DNA of 64,000 nt from an uncultured Flavobacteriales bacterium (GCA_913020435.1 CAJVZZ010000001.1:172105-236104), one strand, 5' to 3'; shown: positions 1-8,711, counted from the first letter of the stretch. Notes: generated by a model from the letters alone, not told the origin. Program-made: numbers and translations.

Positions 1-822
1 CACGAGTTCGTGTAAAATAATAAACGCTAAAAATATTACCAAGGGATGAAACCAGTTGAACCCTTGTTCAACTATTGGTCGAGCATCAATTATCAGTTTG
101 TTTTCAGTAACCAACGGAATTTCTCCATTCTCAGTAATTATGGTAGCTCTATCGAATTCATCCATTAAATAATCTGGAAGAAAAGTTTTAAGTAAAGGAG
201 TACAAAGCTTATCGCATGGGGTTCCAAGACCCAAGTCAATTCCAGCATCAGACCATGGCATTTGGCGTAAGTATAGATCAATCATATTTCGAAAAGTCTT
301 TTCCTTTTCCAAAGCCAGAAAGTTGAATTTAAGTTGATTGCCCAATATATTTTCAAAGACATTTCGAGGTCGAGTACTGCAATTATCGTAGAAAAAGTCA
401 TACAGGTAATAACTGTTTTCTGGTTTCGCATTATTGATTAGAAACTCAAATGCTAGCTGTTTTTGATTTGAATCGAGGTTTAGTACTTGTTCTCTGACCC
501 AACGTTTTTCGTATTGATAGTTTGCCACAAAACGATCATACGATTCAGTAGCTAATCGGTAATTCAATTTACCCATTGTAAATTGAAAGTAGAAATCGTC
601 AGAAAATGCAAATGTCCCATAGTTGAATGCTACGTCCACATTTTGTGCGTCGTCCTTTATTCGAATAGCAGTATGACCAAAAATAGAGTATAGGTCATTT
701 CCGGGTCCACATGTAAGTAAACTGACTTTGGCTTTGCTAGACAGGGGCCGCAGTTGTCCTGAAACTTCTTTGGGTAAAAATGAACTTATGATTAAAGCTA
801 AAAAGGCAAGGAATCGAATCAC
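1..822 (-). CDS. DUF4105 domain protein (Lnb-like periplasmic domain), 3' end outside window
   Basis: Reading the minus strand from a GTG at 822 gives 274 uninterrupted codons to the window edge, so the C-terminus is missing. Residues 2-22 form a hydrophobic signal segment, so the protein is probably exported. Residues 48-55 (FGHTAIRI) and 146-153 (DNCSTRPR) match the two conserved blocks of DUF4105, a putative periplasmic domain common in Bacteroidota. Its His and Cys have been proposed to be catalytic, but the biochemical role is unknown. A hydrophobic stretch begins near residue 258, suggesting membrane anchoring after the domain. The GTG overlaps the TGA of the upstream epimerase gene by four bases, so the gene is translationally coupled to the sugar operon. 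That coupling is what fixes the start. Family assignment is by remembered motif. Confidence 0.8.
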   Translation of the reverse strand, partial: MIRFLAFLALIISSFLPKEVSGQLRPLSSKAKVSLLTCGPGNDLYSIFGHTAIRIKDDAQNVDVAFNYGTFAFSDDFYFQFTMGKLNYRLATESYDRFVANYQYEKRWVREQVLNLDSNQKQLAFEFLINNAKPENSYYLYDFFYDNCSTRPRNVFENILGNQLKFNFLALEKEKTFRNMIDLYLRQMPWSDAGIDLGLGTPCDKLCTPLLKTFLPDYLMDEFDRATIITENGEIPLVTENKLIIDARPIVEQGFNWFHPLVIFLAFIILHELV

Positions 823-1361
823 AGAAATGGTGTTTTAAATTCAGCTAACGTTGGAAATAATAAATCTCGATCGGAATGAATACCGTTTTTAGTGGGCCAG
901 TTGCAGCCAAACGAATCAAAATGAATGCCTCCATCATTTGATGCACTGTGGACGGTGCTGGTTAGATAAACCATACAGGTATTGTCTTCTTTTACACAAA
1001 ACCCATGAGCAGTTCCAGTAGGAAGATATACCCCCTTTGCATTAGTACCACTCAACTCTACCATTATATACTGTCCGTAAGTTGGCGACTTTTTGCGAAT
1101 ATCAACTATCACGTCTATTAAACTTCCTGAAGTGCAATAGACAATTTTTGCGTGATCGTCTGGCGGTGTTTGAAAATGCATTCCTCGAATAACGTCTTTG
1201 TTATTGACGGAATAAAAACTTTCCTTAAAATCAGTTTCGAGTCCTTGTTCTTCCATTTTTCCAGCGTGGAATGTTTTAACGAATGCTCCACGATCATCTT
1301 TAATATTGAAAAAATCAATTTCAAAAACACCTTCAATTGCAGTTGGGGTAAAATTGGTCAT
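819..1361 (-). CDS. rfbC: RmlC-type sugar-nucleotide 3,5-epimerase (dTDP-4-dehydrorhamnose 3,5-epimerase family)
   Basis: A 180-residue cupin-fold protein of the usual RmlC length. RGMHF (His62) and Lys72 correspond to the catalytic His/Lys region, GTAHGF holds His119 of the cupin core, and Tyr132 sits where the family's catalytic Tyr occurs. Known RmlC enzymes epimerise C3 and C5 of dTDP-4-keto-6-deoxyglucose. Here the two genes upstream make CDP-4-keto-6-deoxyglucose, so the substrate is more likely the CDP sugar (inference). The ATG overlaps the stop of the CDP-glucose dehydratase gene by one base (TAATG), indicating one transcript. The product is presumably a deoxyhexose for a cell-surface polysaccharide. 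It could instead be a 3- or 5-monofunctional epimerase. Confidence 0.85.
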   Translation of the reverse strand: MTNFTPTAIEGVFEIDFFNIKDDRGAFVKTFHAGKMEEQGLETDFKESFYSVNNKDVIRGMHFQTPPDDHAKIVYCTSGSLIDVIVDIRKKSPTYGQYIMVELSGTNAKGVYLPTGTAHGFCVKEDNTCMVYLTSTVHSASNDGGIHFDSFGCNWPTKNGIHSDRDLLFPTLAEFKTPFL

Positions 1362-2440
1362 TAGTCCTTAAAGAATGATGTGATTTGGGATTCTGTAAAA
1401 GACTTAATGTCTTCTTCAGCTTTAGATGCCTTGTACCAGGCTATTGTTTGTTGAACTGCTTCCTTAGCATTGTATTTAGGTTCCCAGCCAAGTTCATTTC
1501 TAGACTTATCAATATTCAGCCTTAAAAGACCAGCTTCGTGCAGTTTATTTGGGTTAGCGCTAACTTCATAGTTGCCCGAACCCCAAATTCCAATAGCCGT
1601 TTCAACCAACTCTTGAACGTTCATACGCTCCTTTGGATCAGGACCAAAGTTGTAGGCTTCAGCAAACTTTGCAGGATCATTTTCCATTTTAGCACCTAAA
1701 ATGAGATAACCATGAAGAGGATCTAGCACATGCTGCCAAGGACGAACTGAATTGGGGTTTCTAACTAAAATAATTTCATCAGAAATTAATGCTCTTGCAA
1801 TATCAGGGATAATTCTGTTGTCGCTCCAATCTCCACCGCCAATTACGTTTCCAGAACGAACCGAAGCAATAGAAATTTTGTGCTCGTCATATTGTTCTGG
1901 ATTAAAGAATGAAAGTCTATAGCTGCTGATTGCCAACTCACAACAAGCTTTTGAATTACTGTAAGGATCATATCCTCCTAAAGGTTCGTTCTCTTTATAG
2001 GGGGCCTCATGCTCTTGATTTTCATACACCTTGTCGGTAGTAATCATGATACCGTTGCAGGACTTGTTCAATCCTCGCATTGCATCAAGCACATGCACAG
2101 TGCCCATTACATTGGTTTGAAAAGTCTCAACAGGATTTAGATATGAATCAATTACTAAGGCCTGAGCAGCCATGTGAAATATAAAGTCCGGTTGGAACTT
2201 ATCAATTTCTCGATGCAGTTTTTCACGGTTTCGTATATCGCCAATTACACTTTCGCAATGCAATTCAGCGCGCACCTGATGATACAACGCATTGTGTTCT
2301 ATGGGAGGAAGAGAGTATCCTTTTACTTCGGCACCTAATTGCTTGAGCAAAAGAACCATCCAAGTTCCTTTAAAACCCGTGTGGCCTGTTAGGAAAACTT
2401 TTTTTCCTGTATAAACCGATTTTAGTTCTTCAAAAGTCAT
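1361..2440 (-). CDS. rfbG: CDP-glucose 4,6-dehydratase
   Basis: A 359-residue extended short-chain dehydrogenase. The nucleotide-binding loop GHTGFKG (residues 19-25) is the version typical of CDP-glucose 4,6-dehydratases. Thr134-Asp136 (TTDK) and Tyr160/Lys164 (YSNSK) form the catalytic set of the 4,6-dehydratase family, and HMAAQ at 89-93 lies on the cofactor side. The reaction is CDP-glucose to CDP-4-keto-6-deoxyglucose plus water in the cytoplasm. The gene follows the cytidylyltransferase gene by 9 bp and overlaps the epimerase gene by one base, so the three form a compact operon. Length and motifs are intact. Confidence 0.93.
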   Translation of the reverse strand: MTFEELKSVYTGKKVFLTGHTGFKGTWMVLLLKQLGAEVKGYSLPPIEHNALYHQVRAELHCESVIGDIRNREKLHREIDKFQPDFIFHMAAQALVIDSYLNPVETFQTNVMGTVHVLDAMRGLNKSCNGIMITTDKVYENQEHEAPYKENEPLGGYDPYSNSKACCELAISSYRLSFFNPEQYDEHKISIASVRSGNVIGGGDWSDNRIIPDIARALISDEIILVRNPNSVRPWQHVLDPLHGYLILGAKMENDPAKFAEAYNFGPDPKERMNVQELVETAIGIWGSGNYEVSANPNKLHEAGLLRLNIDKSRNELGWEPKYNAKEAVQQTIAWYKASKAEEDIKSFTESQITSFFKD

Positions 2441-2449
2441 TAATAGTAT

Positions 2450-3223
2450 TTACCAGTTTTTCCATTTAGGATGCTCATCCCACATTTCATTCAGTTGCTG
2501 ATTATCTCTCATTGTATCCATACACTTCCAGAATCCAACGTGTTTGTATGCCACCAATTGATCAGCTGAGGTAATGTCTTCCAGCGGTTGACGTTCCCAC
2601 ATGATATCGTCTGCGTCATCGTGCAGATATTCAAAGACTTCAGGGTTTAGAATGAAGAATCCGCCATTAATCCAAGCCCCATCTTCTTTTGGTTTTTCAG
2701 CAAAAGCTTTTACATTTTGATGTTCATCAATTTCAATCATTCCAAAACGACTTCCTGGCTGAACAATACTCATTGTTGCCATCTTGCCATGTTTTTTATG
2801 AAATTCGAGTTGCGCATTCATATCGATATCGCAAACACCATCTCCGTATGTAAGCATGAAGGTTTCATTTCCAACATATTTCTGAATGCGTTTTAATCGT
2901 CCACCTGTCATAGTTTCTAAACCCGTATCTACTAAAGTAACCGTAAATGGCTCAGCATTAGTTTCGTGAACAATTACGTTATTGGTTTGAAGGTCTATAG
3001 TGACGTCAGAATTATGCTTGAAATAATTCAAGAAGTATTCTTTAATCATGTGCCCTTTGTAGCCTAAACAAACAATAAATTCTTTATGTCCATAAGAAGC
3101 ATAAGTCTTCATAATGTGCCAAAGGATTGGTTTGCCACCAATCTCTATCATTGGTTTTGGTCTAAGATGTGATTCTTCTGAGATTCGAGTGCCTTTTCCT
3201 CCAGCAAATAATACGACTTTCAT
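2450..3223 (-). CDS. rfbF: glucose-1-phosphate cytidylyltransferase
   Basis: A nucleotidyltransferase making CDP-glucose from CTP and glucose 1-phosphate, the first step of CDP-deoxyhexose synthesis. With the start at 3223 the protein is 257 residues and begins MKVVLFAGGKGTR, the N-terminal nucleotide-binding signature. PKPMIEIGGKPIL follows near residue 22, as in RfbF. An upstream in-frame start at 3265 would add 14 residues unlike the family N-terminus, so I chose the ATG at 3223. GDGVCD near the middle is the metal-binding region. It is the first gene of the rfbF-rfbG-rfbC run seen here. No promoter was recognised in the short region upstream. Confidence 0.92.
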   Translation of the reverse strand: MKVVLFAGGKGTRISEESHLRPKPMIEIGGKPILWHIMKTYASYGHKEFIVCLGYKGHMIKEYFLNYFKHNSDVTIDLQTNNVIVHETNAEPFTVTLVDTGLETMTGGRLKRIQKYVGNETFMLTYGDGVCDIDMNAQLEFHKKHGKMATMSIVQPGSRFGMIEIDEHQNVKAFAEKPKEDGAWINGGFFILNPEVFEYLHDDADDIMWERQPLEDITSADQLVAYKHVGFWKCMDTMRDNQQLNEMWDEHPKWKNW

Positions 3224-3358
3224 AGTGTGTTTTCGTCCAAGTTTAGAAGTAAACAAATATATCAAATTAGCTAGGCGGGGATATTCTTTGCTAATGAAGC
3301 GCTGTTGCTAATTAGAGTCAAAAGCTGAATTATACAAAGTACTTAATAAAAGTAGAAA

Positions 3359-3399
3359 CCCTCTCGTCTCATTCCTCATCACCTTCCCTGTTGAGAGGG
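3359..3399. terminator. inverted repeat between convergent-side gene ends, possible weak terminator
   Basis: A 7-bp perfect stem, CCCTCTC at 3359-3365 and GAGAGGG at 3393-3399, with a 27-nt loop. It lies 20 bp beyond the stop of the minus-strand DUF2779 gene. The sequence beyond it on the minus strand is only moderately T-rich, so termination is uncertain. Confidence 0.25.
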
Positions 3400-3419
3400 A
3401 CAAAGAAGTGCAAATTAGA

Positions 3420-4982
3420 TTAATTGGTGCTAATTACTGGTCGATCTAAAGCCTTAAGAAATGCATTGTAAACTTGAACCAATCCGTAGACGTCCATTTT
3501 ACAATATTCTACCAAATTATCCAACTCTAGTTTTTCATTTTTGTCGTGTTGATCATCACACAAGATCTGATACAATTGAGACGCTGCTCTTCCTGATTGC
3601 ACAGAAAGAGATTTATAACTATTCGTTGGATCCACTGCCGGCAGCACATGTTTCATAGACGATAATCCTTTCATGGCTGGCAAGTAAAAGTGTTTGTTTG
3701 CTATTGGTTTTGCAAGATCAATGATTTTATTAAGGATGGAATCTAAATCGTTAGCCAATTCTGGGTATTCTCGAATCAATCCCCTAATAACTTGTTTTTC
3801 AGTCATTGGATCGTAGACCAAAATGGTTTCCGATGCAGCACAGATTTCAATTAATGCGTCAGCAAATTGTCTTCTTGGATCTTGTTTTGGAGTTCCGATA
3901 TAGGAATGAAAAGTTAAGGAACCATCGATGGATTCGCACTTATAAGCTGCAAATAAAAATGGAATAATTTGAAAGGGTTTTACTCCGGGGAAGGGAGGAA
4001 GTGCTGGTAAGTATCCTTCAAAATCCAAGAACAAAATTGGAAATTGAATATGACTCATGAATTCAGTTAGTGATTCGTGATCCACATATTCTTCGGCTTG
4101 GGTTTCAGAAAGCAAACTGCCAGCCTCAAACTTTGAATGTTTTAATTCATCAATAGTTTTTACTCCACTGTTCCACCATTTGAATTTCGTTTCTCTTGAA
4201 ACTCTTCTAAGATTAAAAACTGAATTTTCAGGTACATGTTTCCAGCATTTTGATTTGAATTCGCAGCTATAAGGACTCAAACAATATTCTCCAATAGGCA
4301 AGTCTGGTGATGTCTCTAATTTTAAGGTTTTTCGAAGTTCTTTAAGTGTTGACTTCAGTTCATTTTCAAGTTTGTTTAGGGTTGGTAAAACATCAGTTTT
4401 TTTGAATAGCTGGTGGTAGTCAATTTTTTCTGACCTGTTGTATTTGGTGTTAATCGTTAGCACATAAAAGTGCGATATTTTTAATCCAGCTTCTCTTAAA
4501 GTATGCAATTGGAAAGTAGCATTTTCCTTACTATTATCAGAAATTTTAGTGGAAGACTTTACGATAAACGCCTTCCAAGAACCCGATTTGTTTTTCTGCA
4601 AATAGTGAATGTCGCACATCAAATCCATTCCGTAGAAAGAAGGATAAGCCAAAACAGTTACCCCATTTTCAATAGCCAATTGCGTTGCTTCAACAGAAGT
4701 ATTCCAATTTTTAGTTCCTTCGGGATTTACCCGTGCACATAAATAGGATTCGGAAGGAAATAGTTGTGCTGCAGAATCAACCAACTGATTAGAGGCGAGC
4801 TTTATCAGCTTTCCTTCATTGGGTAAATTTCTAGTGTCTTTTGATCGATTGCGATGCAACCAAAGAGACTTTGGGCACCTAGAGCCTCGGCTATATGACG
4901 ATCGGCTTATTACAGTTTTAAAATTAATCAACGAAGTAAGATATTCTAAAAATCTGTTTGTAGAGATTTTAATTGATGGCAA
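3420..4982 (-). CDS. DUF2779 domain protein with Cas4/RecB-like N-terminal region
   Basis: A 520-residue protein in two parts. Residues 25-250 resemble the PD-(D/E)XK (RecB/Cas4-type) region that precedes DUF2779. CPKSLW (Cys36) and Cys234/Cys240/Cys246 look like the four-cysteine set that binds an iron-sulphur cluster in such proteins. The catalytic motif is altered: Asp124 is present, but the expected E-x-K reads I140-V-K142. Residues 315-515 are DUF2779 proper, starting with LDFEG (Asp320, Glu322) and continuing through DPRRQF and YDPMTEK, with an RNase H-like exonuclease look. Function is unknown. The first 24 residues are not family-like, so the true start may lie downstream. It is divergent from the MFS pseudogene. 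Confidence 0.75.
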   Translation of the reverse strand: MPSIKISTNRFLEYLTSLINFKTVISRSSYSRGSRCPKSLWLHRNRSKDTRNLPNEGKLIKLASNQLVDSAAQLFPSESYLCARVNPEGTKNWNTSVEATQLAIENGVTVLAYPSFYGMDLMCDIHYLQKNKSGSWKAFIVKSSTKISDNSKENATFQLHTLREAGLKISHFYVLTINTKYNRSEKIDYHQLFKKTDVLPTLNKLENELKSTLKELRKTLKLETSPDLPIGEYCLSPYSCEFKSKCWKHVPENSVFNLRRVSRETKFKWWNSGVKTIDELKHSKFEAGSLLSETQAEEYVDHESLTEFMSHIQFPILFLDFEGYLPALPPFPGVKPFQIIPFLFAAYKCESIDGSLTFHSYIGTPKQDPRRQFADALIEICAASETILVYDPMTEKQVIRGLIREYPELANDLDSILNKIIDLAKPIANKHFYLPAMKGLSSMKHVLPAVDPTNSYKSLSVQSGRAASQLYQILCDDQHDKNEKLELDNLVEYCKMDVYGLVQVYNAFLKALDRPVISTN

Positions 4983-5043
4983 ATTAATCGATTTTTCAAG
5001 GACAATTTCTGATTTAAAGTATTTATTCTATGTTATTGCGGAT

Positions 5044-5586
5044 TTGCTAAGAATATACACTACGAAACAAGTAAACGTTGCGAAATTTTTCATTTTCGTT
5101 ACTATTTTGGTTGACGTGATTGTTATAGGAATTAGTATTCCAGTGGTTCTTGATTTGATAGTAAGTTTAGGTGACTGGTAAATTGGCAAAGTCCTAAACA
5201 CTTTCGGTGAATACAAAACAATATTCATCGGTTATATATTTTGGGTTTTAGGTTTGGTATTATTTGGATTAACTGGCGAAGGTTGGATGGTGTATTCCTT
5301 TATTGTTGTCTATTGTTTGGGTGGCTTTGCCGGGCCTACTTTGCAAGGTCTGATTAGTAATGAAGTTCCTGACAATGCGCAAGGAGAATTACAAGGAGCT
5401 TTAACTAGTTTGATTAGTGTAACTAGCATTGCGGGACCTCTATTATTTACTTGGGTTTTAGGAGTTTTTAGTGGCGTTGACGCTCCGTTTCATTTGCCTG
5501 GAGTATCTTTCTTTTTAGGAGCAATATTGGCAGGTCTCTCCATGTTTTTGGTGGTGAGAAATTTAAGGAAATCAGCTAAGAGCTAA
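5044..5586 (+). pseudogene. decayed Tet-type MFS drug transporter with internal deletion
   Basis: The frame from a TTG at 5044 encodes a first membrane helix of the TetA/TCR family (FIFVTILVDV then IPVVLDL). It reaches an in-frame TAA at 5179-5181 and, directly after it in the same frame, continues with IGKVLNTFGEYKT and the C-terminal 130 residues of the family (GWMVYSF, GGFAGPTLQG, QGELQGALTSL). Roughly 200 central residues are missing, so most of the 12-helix transporter is gone. The simplest reading is an internal deletion, the stop lying at or near the junction. The 110-residue downstream open frame alone could not form a transporter. Its end overlaps the end of the convergent oxidoreductase gene by four bases. 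Family identity is from remembered motifs. Confidence 0.8.
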
Positions 5587-6122
5587 TCGAGACGAACAGG
5601 TTTTCCATCAAGGGAGGTGGTGTTCTTTAGTTCTTGGTATTCCCGAACTCCAACTTCGCCTTTCTTTTCTGCCCAAAGATTAAGCGTATCTCTTTCTCCT
5701 TTATAATCAAAGTAGGGAACGCCAAACCCACAGGAATTCTGAACCGCATCTATATGAAGCAAAAGTAATTGTCGGCTGCCTGGAACTTTTGGAAACAAGC
5801 TAATGTATTCTTTCCATTTGCTATTTGAAGGAAGAATGGCCTCAGCCTTTCCGTATAAACGTAAAATATTTGGAGCACCTTCAAATGCACACATCATAAT
5901 GATCATTCTACCGTTTTCATCAACATGCGCTTGAGTTTCATTTCCACTTCCTGTCAGGTTAAGCCAAATGACTTGGTTTTTGGCAATAACTCGAAAAGAA
6001 TCTATGCCTTTTGGAGATAAATTTATCTTTCCGTCAATAGGTGCCGTTGCAACGAAGAATAGTTTTTGTTTAACAATAAAGTCCAATTCTTTTTCTGAAA
6101 GCGCGTCCAAAAGTTTTCCCAT
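5583..6122 (-). CDS. pyridoxamine 5'-phosphate oxidase-family protein
   Basis: A 179-residue protein of the split-barrel FMN-binding superfamily. The N-terminal part (FFVATAPIDGKINLSPKG) is the usual substrate/flavin strand pair of the small PNPOx-like family, followed by VIWLNLTGSGNET and IIMMCAFEGAPNILRLYGKA. Members bind FMN or F420 and act on poorly defined substrates; this one is not a canonical PdxH, which is longer and has a different C-terminus. No membrane segments or signal peptide. It is convergent with the MFS pseudogene and has no obvious operon partner. Confident on fold, not on substrate. Confidence 0.85.
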   Translation of the reverse strand: MGKLLDALSEKELDFIVKQKLFFVATAPIDGKINLSPKGIDSFRVIAKNQVIWLNLTGSGNETQAHVDENGRMIIMMCAFEGAPNILRLYGKAEAILPSNSKWKEYISLFPKVPGSRQLLLLHIDAVQNSCGFGVPYFDYKGERDTLNLWAEKKGEVGVREYQELKNTTSLDGKPVRLD

Positions 6123-6222
6123 TTTTTAAATTTAGTGATTTACTTTTATATGTTCTTTAACTATCGTTTCTGCATTGACTTTTATGATAGAATCGGTCAC
6201 AATTATTTACAAAATAAAAAAC

Positions 6223-6270
6223 ATGAAATTAGCATTGATTGCAGTATTCGCTATTCTCTCGTCAGTTTAG
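6223..6270 (+). pseudogene. 15-codon signal-peptide stub
   Basis: ATG followed by 14 codons (MKLALIAVFAILSSV) and a stop. The peptide has the look of an N-terminal signal peptide cut off before the mature part. It overlaps the 3' end of the minus-strand cupin gene. It may be the remnant of a secreted-protein gene or chance. Confidence 0.25.
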
Positions 6271-6754
6271 TGATTACCTCCTGATGAACAGGATATAATT
6301 CGATTAACTCTTTTCTCGAAGGTAATTCAAAATCTGAAAAATCAAACCCAGGAGAGACGGTACAACTTACGAGTGCAAAATCATTTTCGTTAACCACTTC
6401 AGCTGCAAACCAATCGCCTCCATGCACCACTAATTGAGGTATTTGATTTTTTACCAAATCATTTCCAATAAGATGCTCAGTATGCTCACCTTGAGGAGAT
6501 ATAGTATGCAACCGAATAGGTGACCCTTGGTGAAAAAACCAAAATTCATCCTGTATTATTCTATGAAATGCGGAAAAAGTATCCGAGGTCAGTAAAAAAT
6601 AAATTGCCGTAGAATAGTTCCGTGAACCATTGTATGCCTCGCCTAATTCAGATTGTGGTATCTCCTCTTTGCATCTATAGGTTTCTTTATAAAATCCACC
6701 TTCAGGATGTGGTTTAAGGTCTAATTCTTTTACTATTTCTTCTATTGAATTCAT
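6251..6754 (-). CDS. cupin family protein (DUF985)
   Basis: A 167-residue single-domain cupin matching DUF985. The opening LDLKPHPEGGFYKETYR is the family signature, followed by TAIYFLLTSDTFSAFHRI with the metal-binding-type His of cupin motif 1 and, near residue 130, FALVSCTVSPGFDFSDFEL. Functions of this family are not established; some members are described as sugar-epimerase-like. The start ATG overlaps the stop of the aldehyde dehydrogenase gene by one base (TAATG), so the two are very probably cotranscribed. Cytosolic. Confidence 0.88.
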   Translation of the reverse strand: MNSIEEIVKELDLKPHPEGGFYKETYRCKEEIPQSELGEAYNGSRNYSTAIYFLLTSDTFSAFHRIIQDEFWFFHQGSPIRLHTISPQGEHTEHLIGNDLVKNQIPQLVVHGGDWFAAEVVNENDFALVSCTVSPGFDFSDFELPSRKELIELYPVHQEVITKLTRE

Positions 6755-8202
6755 TAATAAACTAATAATCGAGGTTCAGTCATTTCTTCCATTGTGTACT
6801 TTATGCCTTCCCGGCCCAATCCAGAATCTTTAACTCCGCCATAAGGCATGCTGTCTATTCTAAATCCGGGAATATTATTAATCATTACACCGCCAACTTC
6901 TAATTCTTCATGAGCCATTTTTACATGATCAAATTGATTGGTAAATACACCAGCTTGAAGACCAAAAGCAGAGTCGTTACTCATTGTAATTGCTTCTTTA
7001 AACGAATCAAATTTTTCAAGAACTGCAATAGGACCAAAGGCTTCCAAATCGCAAACTTTCATGCCTTTTTTTGTGTTGGTTAGCAGTGTTGGAGCATATA
7101 AACCATGCGCTTGGTCAATTACTTTTCCACCTGTTAAGACTTCAGCGCCAGCTTCAACGGCTTCGTTCACCCAATCACCAATTCGTTTTACATGAACCGG
7201 TTGAATAATTGAACTAATCATTACATCCTCATCGCGAGGATCGCCAATTTTGAGTTTTTCAATTTCTGCAATCAAAAGAGGTTTGAAGGCATCGAAAACG
7301 GTTGCATGGACTAAAATCTTTTGAGTTGAAATACAAATTTGACCAGCATACAAGAAAGCACCGATTGCGCACAATTTAGCTGCTGCTTTAAGATCTGCGG
7401 ATTCATCAATAATTGCCGTTGCGTTTCCACCCAATTCTAAAGCTACTTTCTTTTTGCCAATGATGTTTTTGAGGTGCCACCCAATTTGGGGAGAACCTGT
7501 AAAAGACAGCATTTTCATTCTTTCGTCCGTAACCAATTTTTCAGCCTCAGGAATATCAGCAACTAAAATACTAAGTGCACCTGGAGGTAGGCAATCTAAT
7601 TCGTCTACCATTTTTGCGAATGCTAATGCAACTAATGGAGTTTGAGGTGCAGGTTTTAGAACTACGGTGCAACCGCATGCTATTGCAGGCGCAATTTTGT
7701 GCAGTGCTAGATTCAGCGGAAAATTAAATGGAGAAATACAAGCAATCGGTCCTAGAGGAAATCGACGCGTGAAAGCTACCTTTCCAGCTCCATTATTGTA
7801 ATCCATAGGCACCATTTCGCCATCAAAACGCACTGTTTCTGAAACTGCAGTTTTAAGTGTATCCACACATCTAGCAACTTCACCACGGGCATAGCTTATT
7901 GGTTTTCCTGCTTCTGCAGCTATAAGTTGAGCAAATTCTTCTTGGTTTTCAATCAGTCCAACACGCATTTTTTCTAATGCATCACTGCGTTGACCAGCAG
8001 ACCATTTTTTTAATGCTTCAAATGCTGAAACTGAAGATTGAATTGCTTCTTCCATTTGCTCATTTGAGCAAAAAGGAACTTTTGTTATTTCTTCTTGTGT
8101 GTACTTGTCAATTACCTGAAGCGATTTCCCGTTTCCAGATTTATGCCAGCTTCCATTAATGTAGTTTTCGCTGATCAGTATTTTTTTATAGAGATTCACC
8201 AT
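6754..8202 (-). CDS. NAD(P)-dependent aldehyde dehydrogenase
   Basis: An intact aldehyde dehydrogenase of about 482 residues. Counting from an alternative TTG at 8229 that would add nine residues, the key residues are Asn169 (SPFNFP), Lys192 (LKPAP), Glu265 (LELGG) and nucleophile Cys299 (GQICIS). I prefer the ATG at 8202, preceded by an AGGAAG that could act as a ribosome site. The enzyme oxidises an aldehyde to a carboxylic acid. The overall sequence, with RFPLGPIACISPFNFP and GGVMINNIPGFR, resembles lactaldehyde/glyceraldehyde-type members, but substrate cannot be fixed. It is followed by the cupin gene with a one-base overlap. Confidence 0.92.
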   Translation of the reverse strand: MVNLYKKILISENYINGSWHKSGNGKSLQVIDKYTQEEITKVPFCSNEQMEEAIQSSVSAFEALKKWSAGQRSDALEKMRVGLIENQEEFAQLIAAEAGKPISYARGEVARCVDTLKTAVSETVRFDGEMVPMDYNNGAGKVAFTRRFPLGPIACISPFNFPLNLALHKIAPAIACGCTVVLKPAPQTPLVALAFAKMVDELDCLPPGALSILVADIPEAEKLVTDERMKMLSFTGSPQIGWHLKNIIGKKKVALELGGNATAIIDESADLKAAAKLCAIGAFLYAGQICISTQKILVHATVFDAFKPLLIAEIEKLKIGDPRDEDVMISSIIQPVHVKRIGDWVNEAVEAGAEVLTGGKVIDQAHGLYAPTLLTNTKKGMKVCDLEAFGPIAVLEKFDSFKEAITMSNDSAFGLQAGVFTNQFDHVKMAHEELEVGGVMINNIPGFRIDSMPYGGVKDSGLGREGIKYTMEEMTEPRLLVY

Positions 8203-8350
8203 AACTTCCTGTTGAATTATATGTGACAAAGGTCTTTATTCTTTGGGTATTTTTTCTGTTTTTAAACGAATATTTTTTTTTATAAAAAAGATTTTAATCT
8301 CTGATTGATAATTTTATATCCACTTAAGCAGCTCGAAAAATCTTTGTTTT

Positions 8351-8551
8351 GTGTTTAATATCCGAGCGATTATCTTGTTGTCATTTTCAATGACTTTTAT
8401 TATCACTCAATTTTTCTATTCACAGTCTATTGTTTTGGTGCAAGCAAGGCGAGCTAAGGATTTGATGATTGACCAAAAAATAAGTAGGCTCAAAAATCAA
8501 CTTCTAATTTCTACAAGATCTACAAGTCTTTATTCAGTTGACCTTTTATAA
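8351..8551 (+). CDS. small secreted-type ORF or gene remnant
   Basis: GTG-started frame of 66 codons. Residues 5-25 (IILLSFSMTFIITQFFYSQ) look like a cleavable signal peptide, followed by about 40 mainly basic residues. No family recognised. It sits in a 530-bp gap that also holds a second short signal-peptide frame on the other strand, so it is probably the truncated beginning of a lost gene rather than a functional one. Confidence 0.3.
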   Translation: MFNIRAIILLSFSMTFIITQFFYSQSIVLVQARRAKDLMIDQKISRLKNQLLISTRSTSLYSVDLL

Positions 8552-8558
8552 ATAAGAC

Positions 8559-8711
8559 TTAATGAGAATAGTTAATTGAGTTAAAAGGTGCCGCATTTTG
8601 TGTTCCCCAACCCATGGAAATTCCAATGCTTATTTCCTTATTCTCTTGAGCTAGCGAAGTGCTAGTGGTACATAAAACAATGAAGATAATAAAAGTTGAA
8701 ATAGATATCAA
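8559..8711 (-). pseudogene. N-terminal fragment of an exported protein
   Basis: From a TTG at 8711 the minus strand encodes about 50 residues: a convincing signal peptide (IFIVLCTTSTSLAQ), then ENKEISIGISMGWGTQNAAPF and a stop. The mature piece has the alternating pattern of the first strand of an outer-membrane beta-barrel. No ATG is in frame and nothing follows, so this is most likely the 5' remnant of a porin-like gene. Confidence 0.4.

Noticed and set aside
1118-1364. Overlapping short frames inside the epimerase gene
   Set aside because: They are alternative-frame shadows of rfbC with no ribosome site or domain.
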